Origin: Formosa haliotis | GTDB lineage: Bacteria > Bacteroidota > Bacteroidia > Flavobacteriales > Flavobacteriaceae | NCBI RefSeq assembly: GCF_001685485.1 | Contig: NZ_BDEL01000001.1 | Location: 1,113,501 to 1,177,500 of the forward strand | Length of the DNA stretch: 64,000 bases | Direction: 5' to 3' | Shown here: in pieces, positions 7,855 through 17,279 of the stretch | Layout of the letters: each line of letters opens with the position of its first letter | How positions within the stretch are numbered: the first letter of the stretch is position 1 | The notes under the pieces: model-generated | Seen by the model: the letters and a program-made list of their open reading frames with translations, nothing else | Told to the model about the DNA's origin: nothing | The model's database searches: none | Program-made: the position numbers and the translations under genes

Positions 7855-9186
7855 TTGAAAGAGTTTGAAAAAATAATAAGAGAGATTTTTCATTTAATTG
7901 CCGAATATGGAATTAAAAATAAACCGCTTGACTTTAGAAATCCAGAAAAAATAACTGAAAAAGATAAAACGGAATTTTTTATTCAGGTTTATAAAGGTTT
8001 TAGATTGGGACAAGATTTAATAATCAAAGAAATTGTTCCTCTACTCAAAGAACTGAAACAACTAAAAGAAAAAGAAAAACGAGCCAAGCGAGACAAAGAC
8101 AAAGATTTATTACAGCAAATCAAAACGGAAATAGATTTAATTAACTACAAAGTCAAAATTTTAAGACATTTTGCGGATTTTATTGCTTGGCAAGTATTCA
8201 AAAAAGATTACTATAAAGCCCGTAGGTTCTATTCAGGCGACAGAAATAGACCTGATTTACTGAACACCAACTTAGAATCTGTTCTCACAGCTGTTGAACA
8301 CTTTCACAAAGAAAATGATATAAATTTCGCCCTAATAACGGATTTGACTTCTTTTATTGATATTGGAGATATTTTATTAATCAAAGGTGGGCAAATCGGA
8401 ATTGTAGAATGCAAAGAAGGAGAAGTACAAAAAAAAGTATTTGATTTTTTAGATTATGCTGGACAAGACGATTTTGACGTTACAAAAATTGACTATAGTG
8501 ACAAAAATAACAAGTTCTTTGACCAAGTAGAAAGAACCTTAAAACAAATGGAAAAAGGTTTTAGGGTTACAGAGTTTCTAAAAAAAGAAGAAGGAACTGA
8601 CCCTTTTTCTGAGCAAAAAATTAAAGTCCTAGAATCAACAAACCCACAAGTATATTACTTTGAATATCTTATAAATTTAATCGAGGAATCAAAAAAGAAT
8701 AATTCAACATACGGAGAAGTAGAAAACATTGTTTATATCGGAATTTATAGAGAGAATAAAAGACCTGTTTCACCGCATTTATTTAAAGCAATTGTTGACC
8801 ATATCTATGAAAAAAATATAATTATAGATTATGTTAACCTGATTGGAATTCCTTTAAAAGAACCTATGTTTTTCAAACCATTTGGAGTGGAAAGAATCTT
8901 TGACATATTGTTTGGAAGAGTAAAAATTTACCTCGCAATCAATTTAGAAAAACTAATAGAACTATTTAATGAAAAGGGAATTTCTGCAAAATGGTTAAGT
9001 AGAAAAGAAACTCATAAAATTCTTGACCTTGAAAAAAGGCACAGACCTTTTGTTTTTGAAAATAGAGCAATAGAAATCACTTTGAATGGACAAAGTATGA
9101 CTTTAGGAGATTCATTTTTAATTTATCTTCTTTTAGATAATATTACACCTACTTCATACGTGGAAAGATATTTAAATTTAAAATAA
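7855..9186 (+). CDS. PD-(D/E)XK-like nuclease, putative
   Basis: 443 residues. Around residues 160-200, DIGDILLIKGG followed by GIVECKEGE fits the D...(D/E)xK metal-site pattern of restriction-like nucleases. Residues about 60-100 form a charged, lysine-rich helical region. No named family recognised. The start is TTG at 7855, 28 bases after the boundary; no better ATG is nearby. It is a stand-alone cassette and its end GTTGCCAAC complements the start GTTGGCAAC. A defence nuclease is the likeliest role but is inferred from the motif only. Confidence 0.5.
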   Translation: MKEFEKIIREIFHLIAEYGIKNKPLDFRNPEKITEKDKTEFFIQVYKGFRLGQDLIIKEIVPLLKELKQLKEKEKRAKRDKDKDLLQQIKTEIDLINYKVKILRHFADFIAWQVFKKDYYKARRFYSGDRNRPDLLNTNLESVLTAVEHFHKENDINFALITDLTSFIDIGDILLIKGGQIGIVECKEGEVQKKVFDFLDYAGQDDFDVTKIDYSDKNNKFFDQVERTLKQMEKGFRVTEFLKKEEGTDPFSEQKIKVLESTNPQVYYFEYLINLIEESKKNNSTYGEVENIVYIGIYRENKRPVSPHLFKAIVDHIYEKNIIIDYVNLIGIPLKEPMFFKPFGVERIFDILFGRVKIYLAINLEKLIELFNEKGISAKWLSRKETHKILDLEKRHRPFVFENRAIEITLNGQSMTLGDSFLIYLLLDNITPTSYVERYLNLK

Positions 9187-9198
9187 AAGCCAGTTGCC

Positions 9199-9322
9199 AA
9201 CACCGTATATAATTTATTGCTGGTTCTAGCCTACTTTCGAAAATCCTCGCGGATTTTCTATTCGGTTTTTATTTGCTAAATTTAGTGCTTAAACCACGCA
9301 ACAAACCATATACAAACACGTT
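9199..9322 (+). repeat. attC7 (attC-like site)
   Basis: R'' TTGCCAAC pairs with GTTGGCAA at the cassette start. Central hairpin GAAAATCC/GGATTTTC. Confidence 0.85.
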
Positions 9323-9370
9323 GTGCATAATGCGAAAATCGTGCAAAAATTGAACATTTTAAATAAAAAA

Positions 9371-9458
9371 GCCAGCCGCACAAACAGCACATTTGGTTTT
9401 TTGCCCACACATAAGCCAACGCTGAAAAAACCAAAAGAGCTGTTTCTTGCCAACGCTC
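9371..9458 (+). repeat. Second-family hairpin repeat S1
   Basis: Inverted arms CAGCACATTTGGTTTTTT and AAAAAACCAAAAGAGCTG, bordered by GCCAACGCT. The CACATTT/AAAAGAG pairing recurs in S2-S4. Unlike attC1-47 in sequence. It lies between the cassette 8 boundary and the helicase gene, with S2 on the far side of the operon. Confidence 0.6.
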
Positions 9459-9477
9459 AACACCAAATTGAATTGAA

Positions 9478-10989
9478 ATGCTGAAAAAAATTACTTTAAA
9501 AGGAGAACAGAAGAAAGTACTATTCTTACCACCAACAAATCCAGTTCAGATTAAAGGAGTTGCAGGAAGTGGAAAAACCACAGTCGCACTTTATAGAGCA
9601 AAACATTTACTTGAAACACAAGCTAATCTTTTTAAGGAAACTAAAATTGTAATATTTACATACAATAAAACACTTGCTGCGTATATCAAAGCTATTAAAC
9701 CATATATAAATGGTGGTTATCAAAAAGATAGTGATGAACTTAAACCTAAAACAGCAGATGGACTAAATGTCCAAATTATAAATTTTCACAGTTGGGCTTA
9801 TCATTTTGCAGGAATACAGTACAACCAAACTGTTATGCAATGGACTCAAATTGAATATATAGAAGACATAATCAGCGGACTATCTTCAAGTACATCCAAC
9901 ATTTTAGATAAAAGTGCAGAATTTTTTCAAGAAGAAATTTCTTGGATGAAAGGTAAATTGTTCAATAACAAATCAGAATATCTTGAAGCTGCGAGAACTG
10001 GTAGAGGAACTTCTGACCGTGTTACAAAAGTAGATAAAGAAGTTATTTGGGTAGTTTACGAAAAATATAATCAGGGATTAAAAAACAGAGGTCAAGTAGA
10101 TTTTGATGACTATGCAATTCTTGCATTAAAAAAGATACAAAATGATAGTAGTTTTATTCCGCCATACACCCACATAATAATTGATGAAGCACAAGATTTA
10201 AATAAAGCACAAATTTTAACTATTTCAAGTTTAGTAGATACAGAAACAAACAGTTTATCAATAATTGCTGATGCAGCACAACGTATTTTCAAAAGTGGTT
10301 TCGTTTGGAGTGAAGTTGGTATTAACGTAAGAGGTGGTAGAACAATTGAATTTAAGAAGAATTACAGAAATACTGTTCATATTGCTAAAGCTGCACTTTC
10401 TCTGCTTTCAAACGAGAAAGACCAATCTGAATTTACAACAGTAGAAACTGCATTAACAGGTGGAGAAAAACCTAAAATTGCTTATTATTCAGATTTTGAC
10501 GAGCAATTAAATCATCTTGATGACCAACTAACAATACTAAAGAACAGTAGTAATCTTAAAAGTACGGTTGTTTTACATAGGTCAACAAGTGGAGTAAAAC
10601 AAATAAAAGAGTTTTTAGATGCAAATGGTTTTTCTACAGAATTAGTAAAATCTAATCTTGCAGTAAATTATGGAAGTGATAGCATTAAAATATGCACAAT
10701 GTCATCAGTAAAAGGACTTGAATTTAACAATGTAATTATCCTTGACCTCAATGATGACATTATACCTTATCCGCCAGGTTTTATTGAAGTAGACGATGAA
10801 TTTCATATTTCAACAGAACGAAGATTACTTTATACTTGTATGACAAGAGCAAGAAACAAACTTTATCTATTTTCAAGTGACAAGGTAAATCCGTCAAGGT
10901 ATTTGAAAGAAATAAACGCAAATTTATTAGAAGATATAAGTCCAAAAGGTTCTTCTAATAGAACTTATGATGATGACTTACCTTTTTAA
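9478..10989 (+). CDS. UvrD/Rep-like superfamily I helicase
   Basis: 503 residues with a full SF1 motif set: Walker A GVAGSGKTT (about 28-36), Walker B HIIIDEAQDL (about 229-238), motif III IIADAAQRIF, motif V TMSSVKGLEFNNVIILD, motif VI RLLYTCMTRARNKLYL (about 448-463). Such enzymes unwind DNA using ATP. It is compact compared with UvrD (about 720 residues) and shows no added nuclease domain. It is first in a three-gene operon: the DarT-like gene starts 9 bases after it and the glycohydrolase overlaps that by 4 bases. The linkage suggests that DNA bearing ADP-ribose is its target, which is inference. Confidence 0.8.
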   Translation: MLKKITLKGEQKKVLFLPPTNPVQIKGVAGSGKTTVALYRAKHLLETQANLFKETKIVIFTYNKTLAAYIKAIKPYINGGYQKDSDELKPKTADGLNVQIINFHSWAYHFAGIQYNQTVMQWTQIEYIEDIISGLSSSTSNILDKSAEFFQEEISWMKGKLFNNKSEYLEAARTGRGTSDRVTKVDKEVIWVVYEKYNQGLKNRGQVDFDDYAILALKKIQNDSSFIPPYTHIIIDEAQDLNKAQILTISSLVDTETNSLSIIADAAQRIFKSGFVWSEVGINVRGGRTIEFKKNYRNTVHIAKAALSLLSNEKDQSEFTTVETALTGGEKPKIAYYSDFDEQLNHLDDQLTILKNSSNLKSTVVLHRSTSGVKQIKEFLDANGFSTELVKSNLAVNYGSDSIKICTMSSVKGLEFNNVIILDLNDDIIPYPPGFIEVDDEFHISTERRLLYTCMTRARNKLYLFSSDKVNPSRYLKEINANLLEDISPKGSSNRTYDDDLPF

Positions 10990-10998
10990 AAAATAACT

Positions 10999-11682
10999 AT
11001 GAGTTTAAAACCAAACCATATAGAATTTCAGAATGAAATAAAACATAGAGAAATCGAGTGTTTAATTCATTTTACGCCAACCATAAATTTATTCAGTATT
11101 TTAGAAAATAATGAATTAATGAGTAGAGCTAAATTGGAAAATTTAGACATTGAGCAATTTGACATTTTAGATTATGTTCAATTTACAGATGACGTAAGAT
11201 ATGATGATAAAAATTATATTAACCTTTCCCTTTCAGGTCCAAATACCTTTTTATTTTCAAAATTTAGACAAAAAACTAAAGAGGACTTTACTATAAATTG
11301 GTGTGTAATTAAAATAAACCCTAAACATATTTACGATAGTGAAACTCTATTCGCAATCACAAATGCAGCTTCAAATGCAGCTAAAAGACAATACGGGATT
11401 TCGGGAGATTTAGATAAATTCAAAATGCTTTTCACAGAACAATTAAATATAAATGCTTACAATGGTATTCGCACTATTTCCAGAAATTCAGCTCACTCAA
11501 AATATCCAACTGATGTCCAAGCAGAAATATTAGTGAAAGATAAAATTTCATCAGATAGTATTTTAGCTGTTTGTTTTGAATCAGAAGAAAAAATGGCAGA
11601 AGCTAAAGCTGCAATGTCTTCTTTTGACACGAGTAAATTTATAGTTGATAAAGAAATATTTTCACCAAATCGTTCAATATGA
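10999..11682 (+). CDS. darT-like: DarT-like DNA ADP-ribosyltransferase (DUF4433)
   Basis: 227 residues. IECLIHFTPTINLFSIL near residues 19-35, QFTDDVRYDDKNYINLS near 56-73 and DVQAEILV near 172-179 fit the DarT/DUF4433 fold; the Glu of QAEILV is the expected catalytic residue. DarT transfers ADP-ribose from NAD+ to DNA bases, blocks replication and is used as toxin and phage defence. The usual antitoxin DarG has a macro domain; here the downstream partner is instead an ADP-ribosylglycohydrolase of the DraG type. I have not verified the NAD-binding residues beyond these motifs. Confidence 0.7.
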   Translation: MSLKPNHIEFQNEIKHREIECLIHFTPTINLFSILENNELMSRAKLENLDIEQFDILDYVQFTDDVRYDDKNYINLSLSGPNTFLFSKFRQKTKEDFTINWCVIKINPKHIYDSETLFAITNAASNAAKRQYGISGDLDKFKMLFTEQLNINAYNGIRTISRNSAHSKYPTDVQAEILVKDKISSDSILAVCFESEEKMAEAKAAMSSFDTSKFIVDKEIFSPNRSI

Positions 11683-13214
11683 AAGCAGAAACAAAATATA
11701 AAGGTAGCTTAAAGCTCGCAGCTATTGGAGATGCTTTAGGCTGGATGACTGAATTTGAAAAAAGTCAAACCACTTTGAAGAAAAAATTTGGAACTGATTA
11801 CATTAATTCGTTTCACGACTGGGAAAAAAATGTTGGTGGTCGATTTTACGGTTATGTAGATAAACTTAATTCAGGTTCGTATTCTGATGATACGCAACTC
11901 TTACTTTCAGTGGCTCGTTCAATCAACAAAAATGGTTTTGTCGACCAAGAATATTTTGCAAAAAAAGAATTGCCTGATTGGTTACTTTATTCAAGAGGTG
12001 CAGGAAGAACTATAAAAAATGCAGCTCGAAAAATAGAAAGAAAATCAGCTAAATGGAATAATAACTTTTTCACATTTAAAGCAGGTAAGACTACAATTGA
12101 CTACAGAGAAAGTGGTGCAAATGGTGCTGCAATGAGAATCTTGCCAATTGCATTAGCAAATTTCGGAGAGCAAGATAAAATCAAAGAAGAAATTTTTGGT
12201 AATAGCATAATTACTCACGGACATCCACGAGCAATATTAGGAGCTATGCTTTATGGGTATTCCGTTGACACTATTTTGAGGTTTAATCCAGAAAATTTTA
12301 ACTATAAGAACTTTCTTACTGAATTAGGGAAAGACATTCATAAAAAATTCTCAATCGACTTTTTAGATAGTCCAAAATTAAAAAGTTGGGAGATTGAATG
12401 GAATAAAAATTCTAAAGAACCTTTTAGAATTTTATTCAAATCTATTGTTGATGAAACACAAGAATATTTAAGAACAACTTATAAATTGATTACGAATAAT
12501 TCATCTGATTTTGATGCATTATCTAAACTTGGTTGTTACAAAAACGAGACAAAAGGTTCAGGCACTTCTACTGTAATTGCAGGTATTTATTTAGCTTGTA
12601 AATACTCTAACGAACCCTTAAAAGGAATTGAGCAAGCAGTAAATTCAATTGGAACTGACACAGACAGTATTGCTGCATTTGCAGGTGGTTTAATTGGTGC
12701 TTTACACGGACAATCTATTATTCCTTCAAAATGGAAAAACGTTCAAGACCTTGATTATATTGATGCAATTTCAATTCGTTTACTTGAGATTTCCGAAAGT
12801 CGAGCAGAATTTAATAAGGCAATAAGCACAAAAAAAACAAAATCTATTTCAGAGATAGAAAATGACAGTTTTGAAATTAACGAAAGAGTCTTTCTTGAAA
12901 CTTTAGGAGATGGAAGAATTGAAGCAATTGACAGACAAAAGACTTTAACAAAAGGAAAATACAATCTGATTTTAGATGTTCAATTTGATAATGGACAGTT
13001 TTGTCGATTTGCGAAATTATTAAGTATCGTAAAAGAAAATGAATCTGAATTATTTACCGAAAGTTTGGAAAAAAAAGTCAACTTATGGAATGGTCTTAAT
13101 TTAGATTACAAATCAAAAGAACGAATTGAGAAGTTTATGGAATCTCTAAACCAAAAGGGTAAAAAGGAATTTAAGGAAATAATAAAGTTAATAGAAAAAA
13201 GAATCCAACGCTAA
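11679..13214 (+). CDS. ADP-ribosylglycohydrolase (DraG/ARH family), likely antitoxin
   Basis: 511 residues overlapping the DarT-like gene by 4 bases. The ARH domain (about 1-355) shows AAIGDALGW near 14-22, SYSDDTQLL near 67-75, ESGANGAAMR near 144-153, HGHPRA near 179-184, and the metal-binding GTDTDSIAAFAGG near 327-339. These enzymes remove ADP-ribose from protein or nucleic acid. The remaining C-terminal region (about 360-511) is charged and unrecognised. In context it probably reverses the damage made by the DarT-like protein, in place of the macro-domain DarG. Confidence 0.75.
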   Translation: MKAETKYKGSLKLAAIGDALGWMTEFEKSQTTLKKKFGTDYINSFHDWEKNVGGRFYGYVDKLNSGSYSDDTQLLLSVARSINKNGFVDQEYFAKKELPDWLLYSRGAGRTIKNAARKIERKSAKWNNNFFTFKAGKTTIDYRESGANGAAMRILPIALANFGEQDKIKEEIFGNSIITHGHPRAILGAMLYGYSVDTILRFNPENFNYKNFLTELGKDIHKKFSIDFLDSPKLKSWEIEWNKNSKEPFRILFKSIVDETQEYLRTTYKLITNNSSDFDALSKLGCYKNETKGSGTSTVIAGIYLACKYSNEPLKGIEQAVNSIGTDTDSIAAFAGGLIGALHGQSIIPSKWKNVQDLDYIDAISIRLLEISESRAEFNKAISTKKTKSISEIENDSFEINERVFLETLGDGRIEAIDRQKTLTKGKYNLILDVQFDNGQFCRFAKLLSIVKENESELFTESLEKKVNLWNGLNLDYKSKERIEKFMESLNQKGKKEFKEIIKLIEKRIQR

Positions 13215-13292
13215 AAGCCATACACATTTGCAATTCGCTTCAGCCAAAACACAAGCCCAAAATTGCAAAAGAGTATGTCTTGCCAACGGCTC
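13206..13292 (+). repeat. Second-family hairpin repeat S2
   Basis: Arms GCCATACACATTTGCAATT and AATTGCAAAAGAGTATG with CTTGCC, bordered by CCAACGC and GCCAACGGC. Closely resembles S4 at 44911. It closes the helicase-DarT-ARH block opened by S1. Confidence 0.6.
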
Positions 13293-13352
13293 AATTCCGA
13301 ACTAAATAAGAAACATCGGAAAAACAAGCTGAACGTAAAAAGCACTATGCAC

Positions 13353-13541
13353 AACAACGTGTATAAAACATAGCTTTTATAGGCTTTACGAGAGGTTTTT
13401 GTATATTTACAAAGTACGCCAAGTTTTTTATTTGGTTATATTTATAAAAGAAAATAAAACATAAAAATAAAAAATTTGGCTCGTGCTAAATCCGAAGAGT
13501 TAGTGTTTATTTATACGCTACGTTTCATACACAAGACCGTT
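13353..13541 (+). repeat. attC8 (long attC-like site, 189 bp)
   Basis: R'' TATGCACAAC is the exact complement of the cassette start GTTGTGCATA. Longer than the other sites, with a middle of A/T-rich sequence rather than the GGATTTTC hairpin. Confidence 0.75.
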
Positions 13542-13565
13542 GTAAGTAATTTTAACACTTCACCT

Positions 13566-14216
13566 TTGAAAAATATTTATTGGATTTTAATACTGATTTC
13601 TTTTCAATCATTCGCTCAAAACGAACAATGGTTTGATTTTGAATTAGACAAAAACGTTAGGTTTAAACTGCCTGCTGAAAATACCAATCTTTTCGATTCT
13701 GAACAGGACGGAATAAAAATGTACGAACTATCAGCTAAAAAAAATGATATCGTTTACAGTGGAAATAAAATGCTGATTGAGGAACAAAGTCTACCTAATT
13801 CCAAAGAAGAATTAATTAGTCTTTATGATGAAGCAGTTCCCAACATTTCAAAAAGCTATCCGAATACAACGGTTTCGAAAAAAGAAATTAACAAAAATGG
13901 TATTATCGGACAAAAATTGACCTTGACTGACATCAGTGGAAATCGACTTTATGAATCGGAAGTTTATTTAATGAACAATCAATTGTTCTTGTTTAATTGT
14001 ATTTCAAAAAATGATACGGGAATTACAGACTCTGACTATTTTTTTAATCAAATTTCATTACCAAAAAACTCTGTAATAAATCAAATAACTGGTAAATCTG
14101 ACTTTTGGAAATTGTTTTCCGTTTTTAAAACTGAATTGCTGATTTTATTGGGAATTGTCGGATTGATAGTTGGAATAACACTAATAAGAAAAAAAACTAC
14201 TTACAACAACGTGTAA
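13566..14216 (+). CDS. Exported protein with C-terminal transmembrane helix
   Basis: 216 residues starting at TTG 13566, chosen because the signal-peptide-like KNIYWILILISFQSFAQ follows directly and the frame upstream lies in attC8. Residues about 20-180 are extracytoplasmic and unrecognised; about 188-207 form one transmembrane helix before a basic tail (RKKTTYN). The stop codon lies inside attC9, so the last residues (NNV) are encoded by the recombination site. Confidence 0.5.
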   Translation: MKNIYWILILISFQSFAQNEQWFDFELDKNVRFKLPAENTNLFDSEQDGIKMYELSAKKNDIVYSGNKMLIEEQSLPNSKEELISLYDEAVPNISKSYPNTTVSKKEINKNGIIGQKLTLTDISGNRLYESEVYLMNNQLFLFNCISKNDTGITDSDYFFNQISLPKNSVINQITGKSDFWKLFSVFKTELLILLGIVGLIVGITLIRKKTTYNNV

Positions 14217-14329
14217 GCGCAATAACGGCGGAATTTTCTACCGAAAATTCTCGCCTTTTTGCTATCTTGGTTGCGTCAGCGGAAAATACTCGCGTATTTT
14301 CCCGTTACTGACGCTTACACAAAACCGTT
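14205..14329 (+). repeat. attC9 (attC-like site, two central hairpins)
   Basis: R'' TACTTACAAC complements GTTGTAAGTA. Arms GTGTAAGCG and CGCTTACAC. Two hairpins inside: GAATTTTC/GAAAATTC and GGAAAATAC/GTATTTTCC. Confidence 0.8.
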
Positions 14330-14348
14330 GTAAAACATTTGACAAAAT

Positions 14349-15191
14349 ATGAGCGAAAATAAAGGACTTGACCTATTTGGAATTAAACCAATTGCATCAG
14401 CAATCGATTCTACTGTTAAAAAAAGTTTAGAAGGAATAGAAGGATTTTTATTATTGACTTGCAAACCTGCTTTAGGTGAAATTGGACAAATGGCTCAAGA
14501 TAAAGTTCGCTATTGGAGATTAAACAACACCATCAAAATGCTCGAGAAAGCTAAAGGAAAGTTGGACTTCCAAAATGATAGTTTTGAATTAAAATCTCAT
14601 CCAAGAATTGGACTTTCGATTATCGAAAATAGCTCTTTAATTGACAATGATTTTGTCTTAGAATTATGGGCAGGGCTTTTCGCTTCCTCTTGTACCTTAG
14701 ACGGACAAGATGACGAAAATTTGATTTTTGTTGATATTTTAAAAAGCTTAACTACAGCACAGGCGAAAATAATTCAATATGCTGTTGAAAACTCGAGAAA
14801 AGTACTTTATCCCAATGGTTTGGTCACGACAGATGGAGACTTAAAAGTTCACGCTGAAGATTTAAAAAGGATAACTGGAGTTCAAAATATACATAGAATT
14901 GACAGAGAGCTTGATAGTCTGAATTATATGGGGCTTATTCCGTCATTATCAGGTGGTTTTGATGCATCTGGTCCAGAATTGGTAGCAAATATTTGTCCTA
15001 CGTATTTGGCATTAAGTTTATATATAAGGTGTCAGGGTTCTTCACTAGACCCAGACATTTATTGGAAAGACAACTTAATAACAGAAGCGGAAATCAAAAA
15101 GGAAAAAGAAGAGATTGCAAAAAAAGAGGCGGAGGAAAGAAGAAAAGAAGCCGAGAAGAAGAGAAATGAAAGAAATAACAACAAACAATAA
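14349..15191 (+). CDS. DUF4393/Abi-alpha-like protein
   Basis: 280 residues. The order ADSK-like helical N-terminus, LGEIGQMAQDKV, then NDFVLELWAGLFASSC and a C-terminal winged-helix-like region (about 150-220, with QNIHRIDRELDSLNYMGLI) resembles DUF4393 (Abi-alpha) proteins linked to abortive infection. The last 40 residues are a highly charged helix (EKEEIAKKEAEERRK). Single-gene cassette starting GTTGTAAAAC. Family call is from recall and moderate. Confidence 0.5.
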   Translation: MSENKGLDLFGIKPIASAIDSTVKKSLEGIEGFLLLTCKPALGEIGQMAQDKVRYWRLNNTIKMLEKAKGKLDFQNDSFELKSHPRIGLSIIENSSLIDNDFVLELWAGLFASSCTLDGQDDENLIFVDILKSLTTAQAKIIQYAVENSRKVLYPNGLVTTDGDLKVHAEDLKRITGVQNIHRIDRELDSLNYMGLIPSLSGGFDASGPELVANICPTYLALSLYIRCQGSSLDPDIYWKDNLITEAEIKKEKEEIAKKEAEERRKEAEKKRNERNNNKQ

Positions 15192-15202
15192 AAACGTTTT
15201 AC

Positions 15203-15325
15203 AACAATGCCTATAAGTAATTGCTTGTTCTCGTCTACTTCTGAAAATCCTTGCGGATTTTCAGTTTGGTGCGTACTTGCAAAGTTAAGTGCTAAACCAC
15301 GCAACTACTCATAGCCGAGACCGTT
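15203..15325 (+). repeat. attC10 (attC-like site)
   Basis: R'' GTTTTACAAC complements GTTGTAAAAC. Arms CTATAAGTAATTGC and GCAACTACTCATAG; central hairpin GAAAATCC/GGATTTTC with a TTGC loop. Confidence 0.85.
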
Positions 15326-15351
15326 GTGCACTATTTGAGAAAAACCGAAAA

Positions 15352-15780
15352 ATGAATAAAAATTCGACTGACATTAAAAAAGTATTTGAAAGTTTCATTT
15401 TAGATTTTGTCAAAAAGGACAAACAAGACAGAGTTTTTCAATTTCTAAAAAAAGAAAAAAATTGGTGGAAAATAACGAATGAATTTCACTCTTCTACTTT
15501 ATTTGACAAAAGCGTATTGAAAGATATTAAGCCGAATGAACAATACAGCGAACCGATTTACAATGAATTAATAAAATTAGGAGCAGAAACTGAATGTTAC
15601 TCTCTACTCGACTATTTGGAGAATAATGAATATGAGTGCGACCTATCTGAAAAACTATCTGATTCTGTAGGATTTTTAGTTGAGACAATTATTTATTGTC
15701 CGAAATCTGGAATTGGATATTATGAAGGTGGACACGCAAAAGACAGATATATTTTAAAAAAAAATAACAAACGGAATTGA
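15352..15780 (+). CDS. Hypothetical protein, 142 residues
   Basis: Unrecognised soluble, acidic protein. ATG at 15352 is preferred; the open frame extends into attC10. Motifs such as KNWWKITNEFHSS (about 35-47) and the C-terminal GIGYYEGGHAKDRYILKK are visible but give no family. Single-gene cassette with start GTTGTGCAC and end GTGCACAAC. Confidence 0.5.
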   Translation: MNKNSTDIKKVFESFILDFVKKDKQDRVFQFLKKEKNWWKITNEFHSSTLFDKSVLKDIKPNEQYSEPIYNELIKLGAETECYSLLDYLENNEYECDLSEKLSDSVGFLVETIIYCPKSGIGYYEGGHAKDRYILKKNNKRN

Positions 15781-15808
15781 CTAAATAAACGGAATAAAAA
15801 CAGTGCAC

Positions 15809-15931
15809 AACACCGTATATAATTTATTGCTAGTTCTAGCCTACTTACGAAAATCCTCGCGGATTTTCTATTCGGTTTTTATTTGCTAAATTACGTGCTA
15901 AACCACGCAACAAACCATATACAAACACGTT
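15809..15931 (+). repeat. attC11 (attC-like site)
   Basis: R'' GTGCACAAC complements GTTGTGCAC. Central hairpin GAAAATCC/GGATTTTC. Confidence 0.85.
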
Positions 15932-16453
15932 GCGTTTAATATGAATGACTTTCGGTCATCCCCCAAACTTTGCGGCTTGCTTCGAGGTTTTTTTTTATTT
16001 ATAAAAATCAGTTGATTTAAAAACGAGTTAAGGAGAATTTCAAAACGCAAACTGTGCGCTAGAAATCGTTGAGAGCGCGCTCTCAAAACGTTTGCAACGT
16101 TAAACAGTTTGTTTTAAGTTATTGAAAAAAAATGAGAAAGTCAAGTTTTTGGTGTTATTTAACACTGCCAACGATCTGATAACAAGATATTTATAGTCGA
16201 CCATGTCAATAGCTTAAGATTTTTATAAATTTTTAAACTGCACCGGAATCGAAGCAAGTTTTATTTTAAGACAAGTCATATAAAGCTTTATATAACCAAT
16301 CTTAAAAGAAAATCAAGTTTGGGTACTGGTCACCTTATGTAGCGTCCTCCATACACCGTATTTAGTGGAAGAGAGAAGATTAAAGATCCAGGTATAAAAA
16401 AAAGAATTTAAAAAGCTATAAAAGACTGGAAAATAAAAAATACTAAACACAAC
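15929..16453 (+). repeat. ORF-less cassette element A, copy 3
   Basis: Same sequence as copies 1 and 2, including the 18-bp palindrome. No gene seen. Confidence 0.65.
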
Positions 16454-16572
16454 AGCGCATATAAAAAATAGCAGTTAAGAGCAAAAACGAAATATAATTT
16501 ATAAATTTAAAACCTGTGACGATACGAAAAGTTAGTTTGTAGATCCTGCTACTTTTCATATTCGCCATCGTT
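16451..16572 (+). repeat. attC12 (end of element A)
   Basis: Same as attC2. Confidence 0.7.
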
Positions 16573-16588
16573 GTACACAATACGAAAA

Positions 16589-17107
16589 ATGACATTCCGA
16601 AACATATTTGTAATTTTAATTTTGATTTTAGTTTCGTGCAAATCAGCCAAAGTGGAAACCCAAACTGAAAAGCCGAAATCTGAAATAATTGTGTCGGAAT
16701 TCCCGAAACAAGTCGGTTTTGTAAACGATTTTGAAAATATTTTTACCGAGGAGGAAATTAAATTTTTGGACAATTTACTGATTTATTATAAAGAAAATTC
16801 TAATAGACAAGTTGCAGTAATTACAATAGATTCGATTCCAGAAAACACGGAATTTGAACAGTACGCAATCAAAATGTCTGACAATTGGAATGTTGGAAAA
16901 AATAATGACGGAAATGGACTTACTGTTGTGTTGAGCAAATCGTTGAGAAAAATAAGAATATCAACCACTGAGAAAACTCGCTACTATTTGACAGATGAAT
17001 TTTGTCAAAAAGTAATCGACGAGAATATGATTCCTGAATTTAAGAACGGAAAATATTATGATGGACTTTTACTCGGACTGAATGAATTAATAAGAAAATG
17101 GATATAA
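16589..17107 (+). CDS. TPM-domain lipoprotein
   Basis: 172 residues from ATG 16589. Residues 1-20 are a lipoprotein signal (ILVSCKS, Cys about 19). GFVNDFENIFTEEEI (about 44-58) through NGLTVVLSKSLRKIRIST to GLNELIRKWI matches the TPM (YgcG/Psb32) fold, found in envelope-associated proteins of uncertain activity. Unlike full-length YgcG proteins it has no C-terminal membrane and glycine-rich tail. Single-gene cassette. Confidence 0.65.
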   Translation: MTFRNIFVILILILVSCKSAKVETQTEKPKSEIIVSEFPKQVGFVNDFENIFTEEEIKFLDNLLIYYKENSNRQVAVITIDSIPENTEFEQYAIKMSDNWNVGKNNDGNGLTVVLSKSLRKIRISTTEKTRYYLTDEFCQKVIDENMIPEFKNGKYYDGLLLGLNELIRKWI

Positions 17108-17120
17108 AAGTACTGTGTAC

Positions 17121-17243
17121 AACAACGTGTATAATTAATGGCTTATTCTCGCCTACTTACGAAAATCCTCGCGGATTTTCTATTCAGTTTTTATTTGCTA
17201 AATTAGGTGCTTAAACACGCCACTAATCATACACAAACACGTT
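17121..17243 (+). repeat. attC13 (attC-like site)
   Basis: R'' TGTGTACAAC complements GTTGTACACA. Central hairpin GAAAATCC/GGATTTTC. Confidence 0.85.
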
Positions 17244-17279
17244 GGCATTCATTGAGCGGAACCGTTAAAAAGAATAATA

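Noticed and set aside
9350..9470. S1 as a transcription terminator of the previous cassette
   Set aside because: The long A/T-rich arms without a U tract and the paired occurrence with S2 around the operon fit a recombination-type repeat better.
15017..15304. Minus-strand 81-codon frame and other antisense frames within genes
   Set aside because: Overlap clear plus-strand genes, low-complexity composition opposite charged helices, no supporting motifs.
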